From Stachybotrys elegans (Eukaryota > Ascomycota > Sordariomycetes > Hypocreales > Stachybotryaceae): a stretch of 64,000 nucleotides of DNA. Positions 24,805-35,909 of the stretch are shown in pieces (positions within the stretch are counted from its first letter, which is position 1; every line of letters begins with the position of its first letter). The stretch is from assembly GCA_020746835.1 (NCBI GenBank), contig JAGPNK010000001.1:4960001-5024000 (forward strand). Reading direction: 5' to 3'. The notes under the pieces were generated by a model, which worked only from the letters and a program-made list of their open reading frames with translations, was not told where the DNA came from and did no database searches. The position numbers and the translations under genes were made by a program.

Positions 24805-26988
24805 CTAATTGAGCGCTTTGACCTGAAAGGGGTGTGATAAAAGGGAACAGAAGAGGAACAGGATGAAGTCAACACATGATAGGAGTAAAAATGGAAAGAA
24901 ACAAAAGGTAAAGACCGACAAAATGGAACAGTGAATGACCGACGCTTGAAAAATGAGTATTAGGATACTCTGGCTGGTAGGGAGTCCAACTGGGGCTTTC
25001 TCCGCGCTATCGGGGGGATCCTGTGCCAGTCGATGAGTTGTTGCCCATCCTGTTTCGTATTGCCTTGGTTGTAAGGGAACCCATTGCCCTGTTCTTGGGT
25101 CCTGCTCTTGCTGGTGTCCCTGGGCCGGAGCATGCACTTGACTCGGTCCTTGTATCATCTGCTGACTTTCCATTCCTCTGAGCGGAGGCAGTCTCTCGAT
25201 GCTGCCAGACGATGCTGCGGAAGGCGGCCGAGGCGGACCTCCATAGTATTGGGCGTGCATTGGTGGCAGAGAGCCTGGGGCTCCTGCCTGGGGGGCTCCA
25301 TAGGAGGGAATAGAGAACTCGGGACGGTCGTCAATCCTTCGCCTTTGCGCCGGTCGTTCGATCGACGACGATTCGCTAGTATAGCCATGCGACGTCGTGG
25401 GCCGCTGCTGGTGATGCATCGTCGGGCTCTTTCCTGAAAAGGACCCAGTAATTCTCGACACCGGTGGGCTAGGGGGGCCAGCTGCCTGTTCGCCAATCGA
25501 AGGGGTTCGAGCTACAATATCTCGGAGGCGATTGCGATCTCCACGATAAAAATCTCTTTGATGGGTTAGCTCCTCAATGTGCTGGAGCATCTGCTGTCGT
25601 TCGTCCTTGAGGATTTGTAGCTGGCGCATATTTTCCTCCTGCATCGTCTTCTTTTTCCGTCTATGCCGTGTCGAGGCCTTCGCGTTGCGCTGTCTCTTCT
25701 CGTCCGCCTTCTTCGAAGCTTGGGAGTAATCAACCTGAACAGGTATAGGAGTATCACTGCCCGGTAGCGTCATGAAAGCCTGCTGCCCTTCCCCGCTTAC
25801 CATCGAAGGTCCCATACCCGGTCTACGAAGCATCTCGGACCATGCCGGCATGGGGCTGCTCTCAGCCGTTGGCGTGCTAGGCCTGTGAAACGGCCGAGGC
25901 GCTACCATACCCTGTTGGTGATGAGGGTAAGGTGATAGTGGCTGTGGCTGGCCATGCTGGTCGCCTCCTTGGGGCGCCATATGGTGCCCAGGATGCGCCC
26001 CAAGAGATCGAGACACCGGCTGAGAGAAGGATCGCGAAGGGGTCGACGTGAGAGAGAGCGAGTGATGGCGCACTGCGGGGAGAGGATGTCGTCCCTCCTC
26101 AGGGTTGTCTGCTTCATACGGGCGCTTGACTGGTGGCGATGCCGGGACGAGCTGTTGCGAGCGCGCATCTAGATCTCTGGGCAAGCTGGATATGCCTTGT
26201 CCCACGCTCAACGCACGGGGAAGCTTGGGGCTCAGCATCTTTCGCGGATCATGAAAAGCAGGAAACGGGAAGCTATTGGCGGGAGAACTCCGCCCGGATG
26301 CTGAGCCTCCCAGTGCGCCGACGGGTGTCCCCGGAGTTCCTGCATGGGGGAATGATGCCTGTGGAGCAGGTAGCAATGGTCTTGACTGGCCATAGTTTAC
26401 CGACGATGTCTCCAGTGCTGAAGCTGCAGGTTCTCGAGGCCGACCCTGCGCCGACTCGCCACTATCTCTGTGCATGGAGTGCGCCTGCTCGGAAGGATTT
26501 AATATAGTATGCACCCCAAGGGCTCTGGCTTGGTTCTGCTGGGCCTGATATACTCCACTTGCGTAAGCTATTCTGCCTTGCCCATGGCGAACATCACTGC
26601 CGCCGCCGGGTGCTGGTGGGTTCGGGGCTGTAATCGATGATTTCCGAGTTTCGCTGGGAGGTGATACCGAGGAGCGACGAGAGGCAGACTGAGGAGCAGA
26701 CGTTCTCTGGGACATCGGTCTCTGAACCCCTGCACACTCCTGGTCCCCAGGGCCGGCACATCGACTCCTGGCCTTCTCTTCTGAAGACGGTTCAGCACTA
26801 TCCTTGGCAGACGAATTGTCAGGAAGACTCGTTAGAGGCCAAGCAGCGGTAGCGAATGAAGGGGTTCGAGGGGAGTCGGAAGCCGGAGAAGCTGTCGAGT
26901 CTGTAGTTGCAGAACGAGGGCTATCTCCGACAGGCGAGGCCTGCTGCCACAGGCGGGTTGGTGGGTGCGCCACGGTTGGAAAGAAGGG
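24805..26988 (-). CDS. bZIP-like transcription regulator (main exon; N-terminus unresolved)
   Basis: A long open frame (over 720 codons) rich in Ser/Pro/Gln/His with one structured block. Around 25510-25740 the sequence SQASKKADEKRQRNAKASTR followed by HRRKKK matches the bZIP basic-region pattern N-x2-A-S-x3-R. It continues into a heptad coiled coil with EENMRQLQILKDERQQML and QHIEELTHQRDFYRGDRN. The flanks are disordered, as in many fungal nuclear regulators; DNA binding is inferred. The frame opens just after an acceptor-like CAG at 26989-26991 and its first codons include GTG but no ATG until 26715, so either translation starts at 26715 or upstream exons exist (see 27000-27480). The C-terminal 53 residues before the stop at 24805 are extremely hydrophobic and T-rich in DNA. 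An intron at 24823-24968 (GTATCC ... TTTCAG) would remove most of them. The regulator's targets are unknown. Confidence 0.7.
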   Translation of the reverse strand, partial: PFFPTVAHPPTRLWQQASPVGDSPRSATTDSTASPASDSPRTPSFATAAWPLTSLPDNSSAKDSAEPSSEEKARSRCAGPGDQECAGVQRPMSQRTSAPQSASRRSSVSPPSETRKSSITAPNPPAPGGGSDVRHGQGRIAYASGVYQAQQNQARALGVHTILNPSEQAHSMHRDSGESAQGRPREPAASALETSSVNYGQSRPLLPAPQASFPHAGTPGTPVGALGGSASGRSSPANSFPFPAFHDPRKMLSPKLPRALSVGQGISSLPRDLDARSQQLVPASPPVKRPYEADNPEEGRHPLPAVRHHSLSLTSTPSRSFSQPVSRSLGAHPGHHMAPQGGDQHGQPQPLSPYPHHQQGMVAPRPFHRPSTPTAESSPMPAWSEMLRRPGMGPSMVSGEGQQAFMTLPGSDTPIPVQVDYSQASKKADEKRQRNAKASTRHRRKKKTMQEENMRQLQILKDERQQMLQHIEELTHQRDFYRGDRNRLRDIVARTPSIGEQAAGPPSPPVSRITGSFSGKSPTMHHQQRPTTSHGYTSESSSIERPAQRRRIDDRPEFSIPSYGAPQAGAPGSLPPMHAQYYGGPPRPPSAASSGSIERLPPLRGMESQQMIQGPSQVHAPAQGHQQEQDPRTGQWVPLQPRQYETGWATTHRLAQDPPDSAEKAPVGLPTSQSILILIFQASVIHCSILSVFTFCFFPFLLLSCVDFILFLFCSLLSHPFQVKALN

Positions 26989-26999
26989 CTGGGACTAGC

Positions 27000-27480
27000 T
27001 GGGGATAATTCCCAATAGTCCCAAGATCGAATCGAGTTGGCGCTGTAGGTAATGTCAAGTCGAGGCTCTCGCCGCAACCCTTGGCAAACAACGGTGCAAG
27101 TATCAACACCAAGCCTTTGATCCAATTCCCACAGCTGGTTTGCTTCAAAAATACGTGTGAACGACTGAGCAATGATGTTCCAAGGAAGTCAATGCTTGTT
27201 GCTGTTGCTTTGGGGGTCTTTGAATTTGGTAAGTCGGGGTGCCAGGTGGTGTAGCAAGAAGGAGAGGAGGAGTGTGGTAAAATGGAATAGACCGTGGAAT
27301 CGGTCTTTACCTATACTTTGACAGGACAAATGAACAAGGTACTGACCGGCTCAAAGAGGTGTCAATGTCACAATCCACGCTAGAAATGAGCAAGCTGCGC
27401 AGCTCGTCAACGGTGAGTGAGCCAAAGCCTCTCGAGGCTGCCTGGATGTCCAGAGGTTTACAGTGCCGAAAAGTGAGAAC
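27000..27480 (-). other. Possible upstream coding exons of the bZIP-like gene
   Basis: On the minus strand two stretches read like protein. About 27350-27465 gives KPLDIQAASRGFGSLTVDEL then RSLLISSVDCDIDTSLS, with a GTCAGT donor after it. About 27090-27180 gives AQSFTRIFEANQLWELDQRL, followed by a GTGTTG donor and CCTACAG acceptor leading to PTRFDLGTIGNYPQ. They lie just before the main exon in the same orientation. However, no minus-strand ATG occurs between about 27361 and 27999, so a start codon is missing. They may be N-terminal exons with a distant start, a non-AUG start, or chance frames in a leader. Confidence 0.3.
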
Positions 27481-28531
27481 TGTGCCTTAAGCAGGAGAGG
27501 TTTCTGCGGACTTGCGGGACAGTGCAGTCGACCGAAGACAGAGTGTGAGCAAATGCACTGCAAGGGTACCGCCTTCGGAAGCTTTCCCGTGCTTGGAAGT
27601 GTTGATGAAGCTGTGCTGAGAATTGTGTGAGGGCCGTCGGTTGGTAGGGGGGACAATGGCAGGAAAGTCTCGAGAAATGCAGTGAGTGCCTCGGGTTGTT
27701 GTGGCGGCGGTGGTGGTCAAGAAGAATGGGGAGATAAATGGACTCGAGCAAGCAATGGACTGAGAATAAAGAAGGCCCACGCGAAACAAGAAACTGGGCG
27801 AAGGAAACAGAGTAATACACCAGGATTTCCTGCAAGAGCAGAATATGCAGACGAAGGACGGTAGAAAAGAATGATGTAAAGGATTAGATGAGCAGGCACG
27901 GTACGGTGAGGGAGCGAAAAGACAGGCCCAGAGAGATAACTGTCGGGGGTGCTGGGGTCGTCTCCGCGCTGTAAGTGTCTCCCAAGCCTGTTGATTTAAT
28001 GAGCCATTCCGCAATGAGCGCCTGTGGAAAAGACGACTGGTTGAGCGAGGAAAGTTGAAAATGCAGCTGCACCTCTGCACAGGGCCGGAGACCCAGCTAC
28101 TGGGCTCAGAGGGCCCTTCCCGTGGGAGGGGGGGAGGACCAAGTATTCGGTTGGATTGGGTCCAGCAGACCGGGGGAGGGGTGTATGTAGGCATGTGTGT
28201 GTGTCCCATGCAATCCTATCCTGGTAAGACTCCTGGGTGCTGCTAGCAAGCATCACCAGACATGGGCCATACGGTTGGTTGGGACCGGCACCAGTCTGCT
28301 GCGCATTGCCTATTGCTTTTTCGGCGCACCCTCGGATTGCTGTGGCTGGCCACAGGCTTCGTCATACATACGAAGTATGGATGGACGTGCGTGATAGTTG
28401 GCACCAGCAGTCCAGCTCGCCGTCTAGCCTTACCGTGATCCATGTGTCATCCCGGGTGACTGCAGACCGCCATGCAGACAACCGGGTACCTGTTGTTGGA
28501 GCTGCAACGACAGCGTAGCCACCATGCCCAT

Positions 28532-28542
28532 GTACGGAGTAC
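28532..28542. repeat. Recurring element GTACGGAGTAC (copy 2)
   Basis: Exact reverse complement of the element at 8467-8477, in intergenic DNA. Confidence 0.7.
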
Positions 28543-29423
28543 TGTATAGCATATCATCCATCATAGCCTGGCTTGGGACTTTCGGAGCTTGGAGGCATCC
28601 CTTGCGCCAAATGCGCGCGCAGTGAGCAGGACAGCCAATGGGCGGGCCCCCGAAGAAGTTCTGCTGACGAAGGCGAACACAAGCCCAGGCCAGGAGCCTC
28701 TCGACTACCAGCCAGCTATCTAGCCCGTCTTCAGGACCAACCATGCTGGCCTAAATAGAGATCGTTCAGTCGGCAGTCCTGGGAGAGAGCCCAGGTAGGC
28801 AACGGCGAGGCGAAGGGGGCGTGCGGATGGGATCAACCCGAAGCCACTGATTCAGCAAGGCGGTCAGCACATAGCAACGCAGCAGGCATGGTAACGTATC
28901 CATCTCCGCCCTGGTTCCTCAGCTTCAAGGCCCAAGGATTCCACTGTGGGATTGCCCAGAAACACTACTGTGCGTTGTAAGTATCTTCGTATGTGCAACA
29001 AAATAAAAATAAAAATATATTGCCCAAACAGCTGGCACTCGGCCTAGGTTTGAACAGGGCTAGAGGCTGGAGCCCAACTGTCCAGATACTCGGGAGGAGC
29101 CCAAAGAAGATGGGGCCAAGGCTGAGCCCCCCCCCCCGCAGGTCGGAAAACGAATAGAAGTTGAACGCACGCAGAGTCGGGTGGGAAGAGGAAACGGTAC
29201 AGGAATTCAGATCCATGCTCTACGGGCGGCCGGGAGCGAGAGGTCCTGTCCACGGTGCTGGAAGCAGCCCAGGTGCAGGCAAGAGCGGGAGTCAGGGCTT
29301 GGCTCAGGGTATATGATGCTAATTTCTCTGAAGAAACGGGGGGTAGCCCAGCATCGAGGATACGCACAAGACAGTGAGGGCGAAGAGCTTTCCGTAGCTG
29401 GTAGAATCTTGGTATATTTCGTA

Positions 29424-29434
29424 GTACGGAGTAC
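29424..29434. repeat. Recurring element GTACGGAGTAC (copy 3)
   Basis: Exact copy of the element at 28532-28542, same orientation, 892 bases away. Confidence 0.7.
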
Positions 29435-30136
29435 CTGCTTGATGGTCTTGAATAATACGGGCCGCGTGGCGTCGTCAGTCAGGCACTTGGACCCTGTCGT
29501 ATCGCAGCTATGGCCTAGAATGGGAAGGGACATTCGCTCTTCTTCTCTACATATTGGTAAGTAGGAGGTGAAGAAGCAAGATTCGTGTGGGTAAGCTTTG
29601 GGCAGAGTCCAATGGGCCAGCGTCAACGGTCCATGTCCCGATTCGTACCATCGGACTAGAGAATCGCGCACATGCACAGGTGGTGGTCAGCTCCGGCCGG
29701 ACAGTTGACGTGCGTAATTCCATGGCATGACCTTGCATGCTGAGCCGACACCCACTCCCGTTGCCTCGCCTCCATGGTACGTGCGAGGGTAATCGCTGTC
29801 GGTATAGCACGGATGTGTGATGTCGAGCCAGGGACTAGTAAAGGCAAAGGATGGCGGAGACGGCGGGTTGAAAAGGACCACGGCAATCAGAGGTAGTTGA
29901 TCAAAGATCACCATGCTAGCCAAACTGGTACGAAGAGAGAACCTTAGGATCCATTTTAATTATGAATACCGTAAAGTGAGGCGCCAGGGCAATACCGCAG
30001 CTAAGGCACTGGGCCTCTTGGTAAGGGCGAGGATTCCCGTCCCTGGATGCTCTTTCCCTTGCGCTAGGTACTATCTACAATCCTCGGGCAGGTGCACCTG
30101 CCTCGGCGACCTTGAACAGCAGGGTGGCTAGACGCC

Positions 30137-30225
30137 CAGGGTACCTATATTAATTAGCAGGTATATTGACCTCGCAGGTAGACCGCAGGTACCTACCCTA
30201 CCTACCTGCCTTCCTCCTACCTGGT
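30137..30225. repeat. Cluster of TACCTACC / CAGGTA words
   Basis: Within about 90 bases CAGGTA appears three times and TACCT at least five times, partly as inverted copies (CAGGTACCTACC). No gene overlaps it. Confidence 0.6.
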
Positions 30226-33216
30226 CAATTTTTTGGGTAGGCAATTTAGGACGAGGGAAGAGGGAAGATCCGGTCATAAAAGGCGGCAGTGACGACCTCA
30301 GTGACCCGGCGCTTTATTCCCTGGATTTCTGGTATGGATACCTTAATCTCAAGGTCAGCCCGCCGCTAGGCACATCCCAGATCAGTGATGATCCCTCTCG
30401 AGTCTCATCTCTCTCTCTTTCTGCACAGGTACTAAAAATGGACGGAACACTTGCCTCACTTAGCCTGTTCCCTGTCCTACCACCCCTCGACGCCCGCCGT
30501 GTCGTGTCATATGTCATGTGATGACGGCAATTCGAATAGACTTCTGTTTGAAGCTAACATCCTGCTGCCTCCCCTCGCCCGCTGGTGGATCATTCTTCTC
30601 ATTCTCAGGCACCGCCTGCCTTTGGGTTTCCCTGTGTGGCCTTGGTGGACCGGCTCTTTGTGCATCCATCCATATACGCCCTTCTCTCTGCCCATGGCAG
30701 ACACACACGGAGCATGGTCGACGGGTCAATGGGGACGACAATGGGGTCAATGGGGGGTGAATCGAGCCAAGTGAAAAAGACGGTATGTGCTTACAAGCAT
30801 GCTGTGCATTCTCCACCCACCATCTGATGACTTGTCTAGATGCTGCATATGTAGTGACCATCCCATCCTGGTGTTCGACAGGCAGGGTGCCTAGTCAACT
30901 GCAGCTTGGCCACGTTTTCCTCTGACGCTGGTTCGCGGGAGCTCGGAAATCAACCTATCCTTGTCTAGACGGTCTCGATGGTCTAGACGTCATAAACGGA
31001 CACCCGCTCACCCAAGTCACCCATCACTCTGCCTCACCGGCTCAGATCCTTGGGCGCTAAAAGGCCGACCCGCAAGGGATTGGCATTGGCGACCTCTCCC
31101 GCTAGCACAGGTGTCATTGGTATCTTCAGCAATGTCTTCAGGCTCCAATTCAGTCCTGTCCAGTCAGCTCACTCCACTCAGAACGACCACCACGTCGCAT
31201 TGTCTGTCGCCTGTCTTCTGCGGCCATCGCTCACTGGTTTGTTGGCCGGCGCAGAGGATGTGATATGCTGCCACGCTGCAGTCACCATCACGCGGCTAGC
31301 CAACGAGTCAAATGTCGCCAGACCATGTAACCCTTTGCTGACAAGGGCCACTGTGCCCTCGATGCGTGAGACCAGCATGGCATGACCTCTTGATGCGACC
31401 AGCACGCAATCGCTGCCCTCTGTACCTTGATGATGTGCATCCGAGTGAGAAAGAAAGAATGAATGAGAGAAAACGGAATGGCAAAAGAGAGACGGACAGA
31501 CGAACACAATCTCTTCGCCGGCATAACAAGTGTCAGACTGCGTTGGGAGTGGGAGGGTGCTCAACCTGGCCCTGGTCTTTGCTTCGCCTCGCCACATTGC
31601 AACATGCCTCAAGACACTTCACCTCCATCCGCAAACGCCAGAATACCAAGTTAGAATACGGGATCACCTGAGTGCACGCCCCTACAATACTCGTCCCATC
31701 CAACCGAAGCACTTTGCCTTTCCGAGAGCCAGCGTCTTCGGCGGAACCCACGGTATGCAGGCCGGGCTCCAGTCCAGAAACCCCCCCCCCCCCCTCCCCT
31801 TTCAAGTCCCCTAGTCTGAAAGTTCATCGGTGAGTGGGTGGGTGTATGGATGGAGCTATTGGTGCTGGAGCGCTATGTGCGTGACAGCCGCGGAGTTCTC
31901 CCCACGGCGCTTTGACAAGGTTGTCAAGCCACTGGGAGTGATCGGCTGCAGGTGCTACGAGGTACCGGTCACGACCTTGTCACGCCGAGCAAGACATCCC
32001 CCCGCCTTTCGACTCGGGGCTTCTCTCTTGGGGTTCTCAACGCACGTATTCTTCGCGACATCTGGCTTGCCTTATACTCCGTACTGTTGAGCGATTGGAG
32101 GTGTGCCGAGTCTCCAAGACGGAATCTGAGGAAATAGGGGAAGAGAAAAAGGCCATGGGATGAGTCTGGGCACAATCGCCATCCCTTGCTTCAAGCCATC
32201 CTGAAATGAGCCACTCTCCTAGCCGCCGCCACTACCCAAGCACCTGTAAATTGGTTGTCGAGCATCCAGTCTGGTTGACTTCCGGGTGAGTGATACCTGG
32301 TTGCAGCAAAAATTCCTACGACATTGCAACGTTCGGTTGGCCCTCGTGACCAGATAGCAAGGCAAGGAAATGAGCCGCGAAATGAGATGGACAAGGGAGG
32401 CCATATGCCACCATCGTCATCAAACCAATAGCCTTGGAGAACATCGCAATTTCTTCGGCACCTTCCAATGGACATTGGTTCCCGGCCACAGGTGTGACAG
32501 CGCCGCAACAACGCCGAAAGCCACAGCCGACTGTGCATACATGCTATGCGCACGTACCGCGCACAAAGAACAAACAAACAAACAAATATACTGCGGGGGT
32601 CCAGGGCCGCTCAGCTTCAGCTCCTAATTGTTCAGCTCCGAATTAAGAGGCTTATTATCCGCCCCTTCTCCCTGGCGGCATCTGCTGGGGAGAAGACGCT
32701 GATATGAGAGTCATTTCAGGTGGTACCGTGGTACGATAGGCGCGCGCGGCTGTTCTCTCAGATGCGGTACGAGATGCTGATGATGCGATTTGCTCTCGAG
32801 ATTTGAGATTCAAGAGCCGCCAGGGTGACTTAGTCGCGAACGAGCCTGTTCCCTGTTTGGCGCGCGCAGAGACTTCATGTGCCCCGGCCCGTCCCTAGCA
32901 ACTTAACATGGAAATGGGGCAGCTTTTGTCAATGGCTGCTTAGTGTTGGTCGGCATTGACCCATTCAAGTTGCGCGTTCCCTCGTCCCTGGCGCCATTTG
33001 CCACAACTAACTACGGTAGACCTGCTAGACTGGACGGAGTTGGAGACGCCTGCGAGATGGTCTGGACTGCTAGCCCCATCTCCTCTTTCCCCTCCGCACA
33101 GCTCAGCCAATCTGGTAGGGGATTCGGAACAGAGTTTCCAGTACTGGAGCCTTAGCCATGGTTGACTTGGTGTAAGCAGATGCAAGAGGCGTTGTCGTCG
33201 TCGAGCAAGACGTATG

Positions 33217-33232
33217 GCATGCATGCATGCAT
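33217..33232. repeat. (GCAT)4 microsatellite
   Basis: Four GCAT units, self-complementary, in intergenic DNA. Confidence 0.8.
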
Positions 33233-33699
33233 TGCGTCCTGCAACTAAGGCCAACGACACCACCCGGTTCATGCAGGAATCCCTCCCGTTCGGCTCGCAC
33301 CCCTCCATGTACAGACCCCATACCCAGAATGTGCCTGACACATGGGTCCCTGTGAAAGATTCGCTGCATGTGCCTGATCATGGTTGACATGGAGGGTGGC
33401 ATCTATGGAGGTATGTATGTACGGACAGCGCTGAGCTGCAGCTTCGACGTGGCCATGGCCAGCCAGCTGACTTCATCGTCAGCTTCGCCCTCGCTGCCCA
33501 ATGACTGCCTGAGGGGAATGCGCAATCCGGCGGTGCCATGCCCAGATTGACACAGCTGTTCCACGTCGCTGCACTCTCACATCGCGATGACGGATGGCGG
33601 CGATCGCAATTGCTGGTCCAGGCTTTATCTTGTGCAGACCGGACTGCCCACCCTGTCCGTTGTCCGGTTTCGCGCCCTTCCCCACGGCTTCCCGAGCGG

Positions 33700-33720
33700 C
33701 GTGTAGCGTGTAGCGTGTAG
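33700..33720. repeat. (CGTGTAG)3 tandem repeat
   Basis: Three perfect 7-base units in intergenic DNA. Confidence 0.85.
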
Positions 33721-34646
33721 AGTGACGGGCGAGTCATGCTTCATCCAGAACGTTGCTTTTGGCCTCGTCACCTACCTGTCTCAGCTCTGTCCAGCGTGCC
33801 GCTATCATCTCGGCCACTAAGAGTTCCGGGATTAAATGACGGCGACATGAGTACTAATGCTCGCACTGGTCTCTTCGCCCATGCCTCATCCGCATCAGCT
33901 TCCAGCCACGTGAAGCGAGCGCCACCAGCTGACACCACACTTGTCCTTGAGGATAGCCGAGCATACGCGCGCCACCCAAATACCCTCCTACATAGGCTTT
34001 TGTGGACGGCATCGCTGTGCGACGCTGTACAACACTGTACAACGCCAGAGTCGAAAAACCAGTCAAAACGAGCGACCAGACCCTACTACCCTCCCGAACC
34101 AGTGACTTATTTTTGAGATGGTGATATGGGCAGTGGTGTAACATGAGACGTCGATTTCTTCTGCTTCTTCCTCCGATTCTAACCCCTCCAGGCTCGGAAT
34201 ATTGGGCAAGTTCGCGTTTCTATCTTCGCTGGGGCGGCTCCCGCCATTCCGCATTACTCAATGCAGACTTCCGAGGTCCAACATACTTGGGGGGGATAAG
34301 CATCCACTGCAGAAGTCCAAGACAAGGGAGCCAGACTCATACGAGCCAGCCTGTGAATCACTGTCGGCCATCGCAGGCTGTCTATCACTAGGAAGTGTTG
34401 CGCACGCTGTCAATCGATTCACGGTTCGACGTTTAACACCCTCTCCCGCCATCACTCGACAAGGACCGGCTCCAACGCTCAACACCATGCGCCTCTCTAT
34501 GCATGCTGGACCGCCGAGATATAGTTCAAGGCCAGGCTAAATGAAGTTCGGATCCAAGGGCCGCGAACCCCAAAATGGGGCTAGGATAAAGCCGTGAGAG
34601 AGTGAGTCGCTCGGTGCAGTGGCATGTCAAAGGACAGATTTTGAGT

Positions 34647-34653
34647 TATAAAT
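34647..34653 (+). promoter_or_regulatory. TATA-like box upstream of the SMP-30 gene
   Basis: TATAAAT lies 241 bases before the ATG at 34888, followed by pyrimidine-rich DNA near 34770-34800. A plausible core promoter element; the transcription start is not visible. Confidence 0.3.
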
Positions 34654-34887
34654 CACTCAAACGCCTGCTCTCGGAACTTGGTCAGGCAAATATTCCATCT
34701 TTGTGAGCCCTCGACTATTGGCAAAGCCTTGCGCCTTCTTGTCACTCAGTCAATTTGACATCGTGAGTTGAGACATCTCCACCCTCCTCGAGCCCCCCAC
34801 CTCGAGCTTTCGAACCCCGCATGTCGATAGCACCACTCAGTTTATTGACGCGTTTGCAGTACTTGTACGGACAAGTCAATCCTCACA

Positions 34888-35909
34888 ATGAGCGGATTAC
34901 AGGAGTGGACAGTCGAGGCGCCGTGGATTCACATCAACAGCAGCCTCGGCGAGGGCCCCTTTTTCGAAAAGGCAACCAATACGGTCCGCTTCGTGGACAT
35001 CCCGCAGAAGAAGCTGCATACTGTGTCTCTGACCGAAGGCGTCTCTTCCCTGCATACCCTTGAATTCGACGTTCCGGTAACCGTCACCTGCGACATCGAA
35101 GGCGTAGACCCAAAGGATAAGATCCTTGTTGGTCTTAAGCATGGTCTCGCCACGGTCGACCGCAAGACCGGCGCCTACGAGATGGTCAGCGAATTCAACG
35201 CTGAGCGCGACCCGCGCCTGCGCAGCAATGACGGCGCCGCAGATCCTCGAGGTAACTTCTGGGTCGGAACCATGAGTGACATCGGATTCGATCTTCAGCC
35301 TGAGGGTGAGTTTGCATTAATTTGACCGCCAATGTGCCCCCCCCCCCCCTCCTCCTCTCTTGTCGACGCATATCACAGAGTGTGTCCAGCATGTATGCAA
35401 AGGTTCCGGCACTGACTGCCCTAGGCTCTCTCTATCATTTCCCGGCTGGCGGTAGCGCTGGGTCGGAGATAGTCAAAGATCTGAGCATTCCCAATTCTGT
35501 GGGATGGTCTCCAGATAACAAGACCATGTACTTTACCCATTCTACGGCCAGGGAGATTTGGGCCTTCGACTATGACGAGGCCACAGGCAAGGCGTCAAAC
35601 AAGAGAGTGTTTTACCAACATGACGGCTCTGGTGAACCTGACGGATTCCGTGTTGATGTTGACGGCAACATCTGGTCAGCTGTGTACGGCGACGCGGTTG
35701 TGCTCAAGATTAGCCCCGAGGGGCAGCTGATTGGTAAAATCAATATGCCAACACGGAACATTACCTGCGTTCAGTTTGTTGGGACCGAGCTCATCATCAC
35801 CACAGCACGCGATGAGTCGGGTGAAGGCACGAGCAAGGAATATGGCGGGGCGGTCTTCAGAATTGATGTGGGAACGACAGGCCTAGACCTTTACAAGTAC
35901 AGGCTGTGA
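34888..35909 (+). CDS. SMP-30/gluconolactonase/regucalcin-family sugar lactonase
   Basis: A six-bladed beta-propeller enzyme family that opens sugar lactones using one divalent metal ion. Exons are join(34888..35305, 35425..35909); the 119-bp intron (GTGAGT ... CCCTAG) contains a poly-C run and joins LQPEG to SLYHF in phase 1. The product is 300 residues, equal to animal regucalcin. Family metal/active-site motifs are visible: Glu22 in LGEGPFF, the NDGAADPRGNFWVGTM block, Asn in IPNSVGWSPDN and Asp in EPDGFRVDVDGN. ATG 34888 lies just before the conserved first blade (EAPWIHINSSLGEG). No signal peptide is seen, so it is probably cytosolic. The sugar (arabinono-, rhamnono- or gluconolactone) cannot be assigned from sequence; no sugar-pathway gene is adjacent. 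Confidence 0.9.

Larger units (their letters stand above)
27481..34887. other. 7.4 kb interval without a supportable gene
   Basis: The left 0.7 kb is a pyrimidine-rich, ATG-poor strand that suits the leader/promoter of the bZIP-like gene. The remainder up to the SMP-30 gene has only short frames. It includes two exact GTACGGAGTAC elements (28532, 29424), a near copy at 32075, a dense TACCTACC/CAGGTA cluster at 30137-30225, a poly-C run near 31780-31795, a (GCAT)4 run at 33217-33232 and a 7-base triplicate at 33700-33720. Confidence 0.5.

Noticed and set aside
27487..28209. 240-codon open frame on the minus strand
   Set aside because: Lies in a pyrimidine-rich strand upstream of the bZIP-like gene; Ser/Pro/Leu/Phe-rich composition fits a leader and not a protein.
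29041..29070. tRNA B-box-like GTTCAAACC on the minus strand
   Set aside because: The flanking bases do not form a T-stem and no A-box or acceptor stem fits around it.
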